A stretch of DNA of 38,817 bases from Pusillimonas sp. TS35 (GTDB lineage Bacteria > Pseudomonadota > Gammaproteobacteria > Burkholderiales > Burkholderiaceae_B), in NCBI RefSeq assembly GCF_009857885.1, contig NZ_WWER01000013.1:1-38817 (forward strand), read 5' to 3'. Made by a program: the position numbers and the translations under genes. Shown here piece by piece: positions 33,552 through 38,817 of the stretch; the first letter of the stretch is position 1, and each line of letters starts with the position of its first letter. The notes under the pieces are model-generated. The model did no database searches. It was not told the origin of the DNA and saw nothing but the letters and a program-made list of their open reading frames with translations.

Positions 33552-34553
33552 CTACAGTTGCGCACCGGAGCTTTTTATGACCGGCCCCCACTTTTCCCGT
33601 TCCTTGGCGAGAAAGTCGGCGAACTCCGCTGGGCCTCGTCCTACGGGGATCAGCTTGGCATCGTGAAACTTCTGCTGGATTTCGGGCGAAGTGACAATTT
33701 CAACAATGGCTTTGTTTAGCTTGTCGATAATCGCGGGTGGCGTGCCCGCGGGGGCCATCACGCCGCCATAGATGTCGACTTCGTATCCCTTGACGCCTGC
33801 TTCCGATACGGTGGGAAGATCCGGAAATGCGGGCGAACGATATTGGTTGGTCGTTGCCAGCGCCTTGATTCGTCCAGCGGCAATATGAGAGGCGACTGCA
33901 GTGGCCGAGCTGATGCTCATGTCTATCCGCCCGCCCGCCAGGTCTGTCGCGGCAGGAGCCTCCCCTTTGTATGGAATATGCAGGATGTCCACTCCCGCCA
34001 TTTGCTTGAAGAGCTCCATGGCCAAATGCTGAGGCCCGCCGCTGCCGGAGGAGCCGAAGCTCATTTTGCCCGGATTCGCCTTCGCCATTTGCACCAACTC
34101 GGCGACCGAGTTGACTCCCAGGTCGGAACGCACGACCAGCAGATGGTCATAAGTCACGACATGATTGACCGTCGCCAGATCGCGCTCGGGCTTGTAGGAA
34201 AGATTGGGATCCATCAAGGGGCGCAGTGTCACGTTGCCGGCGCCTCCGAACAGCAGGGTATACCCATCCGCGGGCTGGCTGGCCACATATGCGGCGCCAA
34301 TGGCGCCCGCCACGCCGGGCTTGTTCTCGACCACGACCTGCTGGCCCAGCCTGGCCGACATTTCGTTAGCAAGCACGCGTGCCGTGACGTCGGTAGCGCC
34401 GCCCGTGGCATAGGGCACGATGAGGCGTATGGGCTTGTCTGGATAGGCAGCCGACGCGGCGGCAACCTGGGGCAAGCAGGATATGCCAAGGGCCGCAGCT
34501 GAAACTGCCGTTATCAACCTTTGCGCTTTACGAAGCAACCTGCCGATCGTCAT
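33552..34553 (-). CDS. Bug-type periplasmic receptor, second complete copy
   Basis: The 333-residue protein has a Sec-type signal peptide (about 1-35, ending VAAASAAYPDKPI) and the Bug/TctC pattern YPDKPIRLIVPYATGGATDVTAR, GYTLLFGGAGNVTLRP and HIPYKGEAPAATDLAGGRIDM. It would bind a carboxylate in the periplasm. No transporter membrane subunits are near. ACAGGAGAAG precedes the ATG and a TTGACT promoter lies upstream. It is co-transcribed with the CoA-transferase. Confidence 0.92.
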   Translation of the reverse strand: MTIGRLLRKAQRLITAVSAAALGISCLPQVAAASAAYPDKPIRLIVPYATGGATDVTARVLANEMSARLGQQVVVENKPGVAGAIGAAYVASQPADGYTLLFGGAGNVTLRPLMDPNLSYKPERDLATVNHVVTYDHLLVVRSDLGVNSVAELVQMAKANPGKMSFGSSGSGGPQHLAMELFKQMAGVDILHIPYKGEAPAATDLAGGRIDMSISSATAVASHIAAGRIKALATTNQYRSPAFPDLPTVSEAGVKGYEVDIYGGVMAPAGTPPAIIDKLNKAIVEIVTSPEIQQKFHDAKLIPVGRGPAEFADFLAKEREKWGPVIKSSGAQL

Positions 34554-34587
34554 GTCTTCTCCTGTATGAATTATGTTGATACAGCGA

Positions 34588-34627
34588 AGAATAGACAGAG
34601 TAGTTCATTAAGTCAATAGTTATTTCA
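34588..34627 (-). promoter_or_regulatory. Promoter of the receptor/CoA-transferase operon with TGAAAT box
   Basis: On the minus strand TGAAAT (34622-34627), 5 bases, TTGACT (34611-34616), 17 bases and TATTCT (34588-34593) are present, 35 bases before the receptor ATG. The rest of 34628-34790 is AT-rich with no visible gene. Confidence 0.6.
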
Positions 34628-34793
34628 ATTTAATTTATTGAGTTTTAATAGGATTAACAGCTATTTACTTGCGTAATATTAATAACACACCAACTATTTC
34701 TGTAATTTTATTGTTAATTTCGTTTTGATCTGATGTCGAAATGCCAATTTCCTGGAGGCCCGCCCCTGCAGGGTCGGACCCCGGACGAAAGGA

Positions 34794-34822
34794 GGGTCAG
34801 ACCCCGTACGGGGTCTGACCCC
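34794..34822. repeat. GGGGTCAGACCCC palindrome, copy 6, with a degenerate half copy
   Basis: GGGTCAGACCCC, GTAC and GGGGTCTGACCCC form a 12-bp stem. A half copy, GGGTCGGACCCC, lies at about 34771-34782 just before it. The GntP fragment begins about 45 bases later. Confidence 0.85.
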
Positions 34823-34866
34823 ACCGCCTGATAAACTGACGGCTTTCTATTCGTCAAAGGAATTCC

Positions 34867-35356
34867 CATACGATTTCCCGCTGGATCGTCGAAAAGCTCG
34901 GCGACCGGCACGCTATTGTCACCGTCGTGCTGGCTTGCGGCATCTTGACCTACGGAGGCGTGTCGCTCTTCGTCGTGGCATTTGCCATCTATCCGATCGC
35001 CAAGGATCTCTTCCGCAGCGCGGACATTCCGAAACGGCTGATCCCCGCAACGATCGCCCTCGGCTCGTTCACCTTCACCATGACCGCGCTGCCCGGCACA
35101 CCTGCCATACAGAATGCGATTCCGATTCCCTACTATGGCACCAATGTCTTCGCGGCCCCAGGACTGGGACTGATTGCGGGCGCCATCATGTTTCTTGGGG
35201 GGCTGTGGTGGCTGCGCGGCAGAGCTGCGCACGCCCATGCCGTCGGCGAAGGCTACGGCACGCACGAAGACGACAGCGACGCCTCCGCGGCCGACGCGGG
35301 CCAGGAAGGAGCCTTGTCCGTCATGCCGCTGCCATTGGCGCTGCTGCCGCTCGTAT
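34867..35356 (+). pseudogene. GntP-family permease, internal fragment cut at both ends
   Basis: The frame from about 34867 encodes HTISRWIVEKLGDRHAIVTV, CGILTYGGVSLFVVAFAIYP, TMTALPGTPAIQNAIPIPYYG and LIAGAIMFLGGLWWL, which match the middle of GntP-type gluconate/organic-acid symporters. At least three hydrophobic segments are visible. Full members have about 450 residues; about 160 remain. The left edge lies just after a palindromic repeat. The right edge at 35356/35357 is an exact join to the SRAP repeat, out of frame. It is non-functional and marks the right end of the catabolic DNA. Confidence 0.85.
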
Positions 35357-35752
35357 TGCATCATTCCGGCGGAATCCTTCGATGAACCCTGTTGGGAAAG
35401 CGGCAGCAATGTATGGTGGCGGTTCCGGCGCGCCGATGGTGCGCCCTGGGGGCTGGCCGGTTTGTGGAATACCTGGGTCAGCCGGGAAACCGGCGAAGTG
35501 GTGGAAAGCTATACCATGCTCACACTGAACGCGGACGCTCACCCCCTGATGAACAGGATGCACAAGCCTGATCCTTCCAGGCCTGTCGACGCGCAAGATA
35601 AGCGCTCGGTGATTCCGATTGAGCTGGCCGATGTCGATCAATGGCTGAACGGCAGCCAGGACGACGCGCAGGCGCTGTTTACTCTGCCGCCCGCTGCGGC
35701 ATTCGATGCCATCCCGCTGGAACCGCCGCGACAGTCCAGCCTGATTAAATGA
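35357..35752 (+). pseudogene. SRAP/YedK-like protein, 3' part only
   Basis: The reading frame matches residues from IIPAESF to the end of the intact SRAP at 5730. The catalytic Cys2 and the NNARAEE segment are missing. One base change (T to A at 35747) turns the TAA stop into a lysine codon and the protein ends one residue later at TGA. It is preceded by out-of-frame GntP sequence, so no functional product is expected. Confidence 0.92.
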
Positions 35753-35795
35753 TCTGTGTCGGTCAGCGCGAGGATTGCGGCGACACACGCAACAA

Positions 35796-35851
35796 GGCCC
35801 GGCAAAGCCGGGCCAGTCGCGGTTTTCGCCAGGCCGGTGTTACCCGGCCTG
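35796..35851. terminator. Two hairpins between SRAP fragment and ssb (right copy)
   Basis: These are the same hairpins as in the left repeat. The A-to-G difference at 35796 extends the first stem to GGCCCGGC/GCCGGGCC. The second is CAGGCCGG/CCGGCCTG (35830-35851). They lie 14 bases after the ssb stop and probably terminate ssb transcription. Confidence 0.6.
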
Positions 35852-35865
35852 TGGTGGGCTGTCGA

Positions 35866-36324
35866 TTAGAATGGAATATCTGATGTATCGATTTCGTCAG
35901 GCGTTGCAGTGGGTGCCTTCGCCTTGCTGCTGCGGCCTTTCGGGCGGGCTGCCGGCCCAGGCTGGGCGGTGTCAGCCTGGGCCGTTTCCCTGCCGCCCAA
36001 CATCTGCATTTGGTCTGCAATGATTTCCGTGGTGTAGCGGTCCGTGCCCGTGTCTGCGTCATGCCACTTGCGGGTTTTCAGGCGGCCTTCCACGAATACC
36101 GTGCGGCCTTTGCGCAGATATTCACCGGCAATTTCAGCCAGTCGGCCATAGAAAACGACGCGGTGCCATTCGGTTTCTTCGCGGCGCTCGCCTGTGGCCT
36201 TGTCCTTCCATTGGTGAGTCGTAGCAATCGACGCTGAGCAGACGGCTGCACCTTCTGCGGTGTAGCGGACTTCGGGGTCTTTGCCAAGGTTGCCGATCAG
36301 AGTGGCGCGGTTCAACGATGCCAT
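35866..36324 (-). CDS. ssb: Single-stranded DNA-binding protein, intact
   Basis: The 152-residue protein has a complete OB fold ([53 protein letters not shown]) followed by a flexible tail and the acidic C-terminal tip DTSDIPF that recruits replication and repair partners. It coats single-stranded DNA as a tetramer; ICE copies probably help after conjugative transfer. AAGGAGAAG precedes the ATG. Residues 12-152 are also present in the left chimera with few changes (there the tail reads EPSDIPF). The DUF3560 gene lies 66 bases upstream in the same direction, so they may share an operon. Confidence 0.95.
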   Translation of the reverse strand: MASLNRATLIGNLGKDPEVRYTAEGAAVCSASIATTHQWKDKATGERREETEWHRVVFYGRLAEIAGEYLRKGRTVFVEGRLKTRKWHDADTGTDRYTTEIIADQMQMLGGRETAQADTAQPGPAARPKGRSSKAKAPTATPDEIDTSDIPF

Positions 36325-36390
36325 GGTGACTTCTCCTTTGTGTCAGTCGGGGGGAATGTCTGGGCGACCCTCCGCCCAGACAGGAAAGGC

Positions 36391-37200
36391 TTATTGCTGT
36401 CGCTGGGCGAGTTCCAGGGCGCGCATGAAATCCATGGCGGCCCATTGGGCGTTGCCGGTCAGTTGCCGCACCCAGGCGCTGCGTGTGGGACTCCAGCGGA
36501 ATCCGTAGCGCTTGAGCAAGTCGCGCGTTTCCTTGGCGGGTTTGCCGTCAAACAAGAACATGGCGCGGTTTTCCTGCGGATCCTCGCGGTAGGTGTAGCC
36601 GGGGCCGCTGCGTTCAAACTCGGGCCGGTCAGCCACTTTCTCCAGGTCTTTGATGCGTTGGGCAATGCGGCGAATATTGGCGTTGTTGTTCTGCAGTTGG
36701 TACGGTGCAAAACCGATACGACCCATAAAATCGGGCTTGACCAGTTCGCGGGCGCGAGTATCGTCCACCAGACCGCTGGCTACGAGGGCGCTGATGCAGG
36801 TTTCCGGCTCGGCCTTGGCATGGCGGCGAAGAACCCCATTCAATTTCTTCATAGCGTCCTGCCATGCCTGCAACGATGCCAGCCTAGTTTTCAGCTTTTC
36901 GATGGCCTGCGGGTCATCGCTGGAGATGCCGCCCTTGCCTACTGCTGCGGCCTTGTCTGCATAGTGTTCGGCCTTCTTCTGCAACTCAAAGGATTTTTCA
37001 TAGCCCTGCTGGATGCGCTCCCGATAGCGGCGGTCGCCACGTTCGGAGTGATGGCCCACCAGAATTGGTTGACCAAAGACAATGGCCTGTGCCATGTCGT
37101 GCGCCTGGGCGTGTGCCGCGTCTGCCTGTCGTTCGGCCTGTGCGGCCTTGGCCTGATACCCTGCTTTCCGTGCTGCTTGCTTCGCTTCATAGGTGTTCAT
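36391..37200 (-). CDS. DUF3560 domain protein
   Basis: The 269-residue protein has a charged, Ala/Lys/Gln-rich N-terminal region (about 1-35, probably coiled-coil), a middle with GHHSERGDRRYRERIQ, and a C-terminal domain with FLFDGKPAKETRDLLKRYGF and RWSPTRSAWVRQLT, typical of DUF3560 proteins on plasmids and ICEs. The function is not established. It lies upstream of ssb in the same direction, so a role in DNA processing during transfer is possible by context. The start at 37200 is followed closely by KQAARKAGYQAKAAQAERQA. Confidence 0.85.
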   Translation of the reverse strand: MNTYEAKQAARKAGYQAKAAQAERQADAAHAQAHDMAQAIVFGQPILVGHHSERGDRRYRERIQQGYEKSFELQKKAEHYADKAAAVGKGGISSDDPQAIEKLKTRLASLQAWQDAMKKLNGVLRRHAKAEPETCISALVASGLVDDTRARELVKPDFMGRIGFAPYQLQNNNANIRRIAQRIKDLEKVADRPEFERSGPGYTYREDPQENRAMFLFDGKPAKETRDLLKRYGFRWSPTRSAWVRQLTGNAQWAAMDFMRALELAQRQQ

Positions 37201-37286
37201 GATCTGATCTCCAAATGAGGTTTCGGGTTTTCAGCTGACCGAATCCGAAGATTCTTGAGCCGGAACGTAAATCCGCCGTATGGGGT

Positions 37287-37352
37287 TTACGCTGGCTCTC
37301 CGGTCTTGCCGCCGTCTTCCGTGAGTTCCGTCGCCGTGCCGATCTGGATCAT
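37287..37352 (-). CDS. Possible 21-codon micropeptide (ATELTEDG type)
   Basis: An ATG at 37352 opens a short frame MIQIGTATELTEDGGKTG plus three residues, ending TAA at 37287. A related frame occurs on the opposite strand at 37458, and their common codons differ mostly at third positions. No clear ribosome binding site precedes it, and the frame is open upstream, so it may be the tail of a larger reading frame. It points towards DUF3560, 87 bases away. Confidence 0.25.
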   Translation of the reverse strand: MIQIGTATELTEDGGKTGEPA

Positions 37353-37380
37353 GTAGCGCCGACCGGAAAGGGGCGGGAAC

Positions 37381-37720
37381 AGAAGCCGCAGCCCGAAGCG
37401 AAGCGGAGGGACCGGGTGAGTACCCGGCGAAGCGAATCCCTTGGAGGGAGAAGCGCAGTGATACAGTCGGCGGTTTTGGCGACAGAACTCACGGAAGACG
37501 GAAAAACGGCCCGCCCGAGCGATGACCCCGCACGGCAGCCGCGCGGCGAGCGCCCACAGCCGCGCCCGGCGCGGCTCTTACTTGGGCCAGCGGCCCGGGG
37601 CAAGCGCAGCGCGCAGCGCCGGCAGGCGCGAAGACGTGAGGGATGGAAGCCCGAAGGGGCAAGACGCCGCAGGCGGCTTGATGCGAAGCACGACAGCCCG
37701 GCCTGGAGCCGTCAGGCGGA
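37381..37720. ncRNA. GC-rich structured spacer between DUF3560 and HNH genes
   Basis: This part of the 638-base spacer (37201-37838) has many stems: CCGGGT/ACCCGG with GAGT loop (37412-37427), TCCCT/AGGGA (37437-37449), GCCC/GGGC with GAAG loop (37649-37660) and GCCGC/GCGGC (37666-37677). GCGAAG-like repeats recur. A 23-base inverted repeat (37312-37334 against 37479-37501, one mismatch) could form a long stem. It may be an RNA, a transfer origin or a mobile leftover. I cannot name it. Confidence 0.3.
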
Positions 37721-37829
37721 GGGACACGCCCTGGAAAATTTGTATTACTTCACTGGAAAGACCGTCGAGAACGACATCTTCACCATGAGGATTGGCTGCC
37801 TACAATATGGCCAACGAATAAAGAGATAA
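37458..37829 (+). CDS. Possible GTG-started small protein (ATELTEDG type), doubtful
   Basis: GTG at 37458 follows a strong GGAGGGAG seven bases upstream and opens VIQSAVLATELTEDGKTARP, then a long arginine-rich stretch to 37829. The first 16 residues resemble the micropeptide at 37287. The arginine-rich remainder looks like translated structured GC-rich DNA, so only the beginning may be meaningful. The HNH gene starts 9 bases after its stop. Confidence 0.25.
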   Translation: MIQSAVLATELTEDGKTARPSDDPARQPRGERPQPRPARLLLGPAARGKRSAQRRQARRREGWKPEGARRRRRLDAKHDSPAWSRQAEGHALENLYYFTGKTVENDIFTMRIGCLQYGQRIKR

Positions 37830-37838
37830 AGGGTGACC

Positions 37839-38735
37839 ATGCTGCAGGACGTGCAATCGGGGCCAGTCAAAACGTCTGACATGCTAACGCCCGGCGGCAT
37901 CTATAGTCGGGCGCAACTGCGGGAGATGTTTAATATTTCGGACGCAACGATTAATACCGGCGTGTTCCGACCGAAGGAACATGATTCGGTCTGGCTGTTC
38001 GTGACGGAACGAAAGACTCCAGATCGAACACAGTATGAGGACGTTCTGGACCATGACACGCTTTATTGGCAAGGCCAGACTTCCGGTAGAACAGATGACT
38101 TGATCCGTGAGCACCACCTCCGCGGGCTGGAACTACTCTTGTTCTACCGTCACGCTAAGTACGAGCACCCTGGTGCCGCGTTCCGTTACGAAGGGCCGTT
38201 TTCCTATGTCAGCGACGAAGGAAAGAATCCAGCGTCCTTTGTGTTGAAACGTGAGCACACTGACCTTATGTCGGCGGCAGAGGACGAGGCCCAGCACAGT
38301 GATATGTTCGATCCGCAAAGCATCGAGGACGGGCGAAAACGCATCGCCGCAAACATCCTACGTCGCCGAGGGCAGCCCGCTTTTCGGCAGCAGTTATTGA
38401 CGGCGTACGGTGGCCGCTGTGCGGTCACCGGATGCAATGTCATTGACGTGCTGGAGGCTGCGCATATCTATCCGTATCAGGGCGCGGAGACCAACGTCGT
38501 CGCAAACGGATTGCTGTTGCGCGCCGATATACATACCTTATTCGATTTGGGCTGGATCACGATTAACGCTGATGATTACACGGTTTCCGTGCATCATAAT
38601 CTTCGACACTCTGAATACGGCCAATGGCATGGCAAGCCGCTGGGCCTACCTGATAACGTCATTCTGAGGCCAAGTAGAGAGGCCTTGGCGGAGCCTATCC
38701 GTAATTTTGTGGGTGAGGCATATCATAGGGGTTAA
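37839..38735 (+). CDS. HNH endonuclease with an N-terminal possible reader domain
   Basis: The ATG at 37839 has AAAGGG 5 bases upstream; a GTG two codons earlier is possible. The 298-residue protein ends in an HNH nuclease domain: AYGGRCAVTGC (two Cys), EAAHIYPYQG, then NGLLLRADIHTLFDLG, the expected H-N-H layout (about residues 186-245). The N-terminal half (about 40-140) has FRPKEHDSVWLFVTERKTP, TQYED and LYWQGQT, resembling DUF3427/ScoMcrA-type domains linked to reading modified DNA. A modification-dependent restriction role is therefore plausible but inferred. It is a single gene with no methyltransferase beside it, in line with that idea. Confidence 0.8.
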   Translation: MLQDVQSGPVKTSDMLTPGGIYSRAQLREMFNISDATINTGVFRPKEHDSVWLFVTERKTPDRTQYEDVLDHDTLYWQGQTSGRTDDLIREHHLRGLELLLFYRHAKYEHPGAAFRYEGPFSYVSDEGKNPASFVLKREHTDLMSAAEDEAQHSDMFDPQSIEDGRKRIAANILRRRGQPAFRQQLLTAYGGRCAVTGCNVIDVLEAAHIYPYQGAETNVVANGLLLRADIHTLFDLGWITINADDYTVSVHHNLRHSEYGQWHGKPLGLPDNVILRPSREALAEPIRNFVGEAYHRG

Positions 38736-38740
38736 AAACC

Positions 38741-38817
38741 ATGGATATGCCAATGAAGAAGAAGCGTACTGTTGCCGCTCAGGCAGCTGCCCGTGGGCCG
38801 TTGCCTGATCTACCCAC
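38741..38817 (+). CDS. Start of a further ICE gene (runs off the window)
   Basis: An ATG 5 bases after the HNH stop opens MDMPMKKKRTVAAQAAARGP and continues to the window edge without a stop. Three ATG codons lie within the first five codons, so the true start is uncertain. The basic, alanine-rich beginning gives no family. Its closeness to the HNH gene suggests one operon. Confidence 0.45.
   Translation, partial: MDMPMKKKRTVAAQAAARGPLPDLP

Larger units (their letters stand above)
6012..35356. mobile_element. 29,345-bp insert bounded by the 936-bp direct repeats (possible integrated circle)
   Basis: The unit runs from the start of the left repeat to the base before the right one. It holds one repeat copy, the RecQ-like/WYL/zinc-ribbon/DUF932 ICE piece and the catabolic block. 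Both its inner joins (ssb to RecQ at 6947 and GntP to SRAP at 35357) are hybrid, while the outer genes on each side are whole. Crossing over between the repeats would release a circle and leave intact SRAP and ssb. No integrase or IS lies at the borders, so homologous recombination is the likely route. Confidence 0.6.
35357..36292 (+). repeat. 936-bp direct repeat, right copy
   Basis: This is the second copy of 6012-6947, with 8 mismatches and no gaps by eye. It starts inside SRAP and ends inside ssb; beyond 36292 ssb continues to its normal start. Confidence 0.95.

Noticed and set aside
6012-36292. Composite transposon with insertion sequences at both ends
   Set aside because: The repeats consist of SRAP and ssb sequences and contain no transposase or terminal inverted repeats; the only IS is at 1-127.
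37381-37838. HEARO-type RNA linked to the HNH gene
   Set aside because: The HNH protein is a restriction-like enzyme and lacks IsrB/IscB features such as a RuvC-like domain; no diagnostic HEARO structure is recognised.
1-38817. tRNA or rRNA genes, ICE attachment sites
   Set aside because: No cloverleaf, rRNA-like or att-type repeat was recognised by eye; a covariance-model scan would be decisive.

Overview
The window looks like part of an integrative and conjugative element (ICE) of a betaproteobacterium into which a block of catabolic genes has been inserted. The catabolic block suggests Burkholderiales, probably Alcaligenaceae such as Bordetella or Achromobacter. The reasons are the Bug-type uptake receptors, AtuA/acyl-CoA carboxylase genes, many CaiB and acyl-CoA dehydrogenase genes, and a repeated GGGGTCAGACCCC palindrome. 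The taxonomy is inference from gene style only.

Left ICE part (1-9.9 kb). An IS3-family end cuts off the front of an MmeI-like DNA methyltransferase. It is followed by a tightly linked SF2 helicase and a GIY-YIG nuclease, so this is a damaged three-gene restriction-like module. Next come a non-coding stretch with a row of strong hairpins, an SRAP (YedK-like) gene, a chimera of a RecQ-like helicase N-terminus with the body of SSB, a WYL regulator, a small split-zinc-ribbon protein and a DUF932 gene. The following gene is cut after about 10 codons.

Catabolic block (9.93-35.36 kb). It begins in the middle of a Bug receptor gene and ends in the middle of a GntP permease gene. Between these lie a GntR regulator, an exported dienelactone hydrolase, Hsp20 and two IclR regulators. 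An operon follows with AtuA, an AtuA C-terminal-type protein and both subunits of a methylcrotonyl/geranyl-CoA type carboxylase. A dienoyl-CoA-reductase-like SDR is divergent from it. A seven-gene leftward operon encodes MaoC, acyl-CoA dehydrogenase, MmgE/PrpD, Bug receptor, alpha/beta hydrolase, crotonase and acyl-CoA dehydrogenase. A divergent rightward operon encodes a CoA-transferase, a MaoC-like protein and two crotonases. A Bug receptor/CoA-transferase pair closes the block. Together they would import an organic acid, load it onto CoA, oxidise, hydrate and isomerise it, and carboxylate a branched unsaturated acyl-CoA. The substrate cannot be read from the sequence, and no CoA-ligase, thiolase or HMG-CoA lyase is present. 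Four promoters in this block share a YGAAWT-N5-TTGACW arrangement, which suggests one regulon.

Right ICE part (35.36-38.8 kb). A second, 5'-truncated SRAP copy, an intact ssb, a DUF3560 gene, a GC-rich structured spacer, an HNH nuclease with a possible reader domain, and the start of one more gene.

Key structure: 6012-6947 and 35357-36292 are 936-bp direct repeats (8 mismatches by eye). The left copy carries the intact SRAP and the broken ssb; the right copy carries the broken SRAP and the intact ssb. One crossover between them would remove 29,345 bp and leave one intact copy of each gene. The simplest reading is that a 29.3-kb circle carrying the catabolic genes entered the ICE by single homologous recombination.
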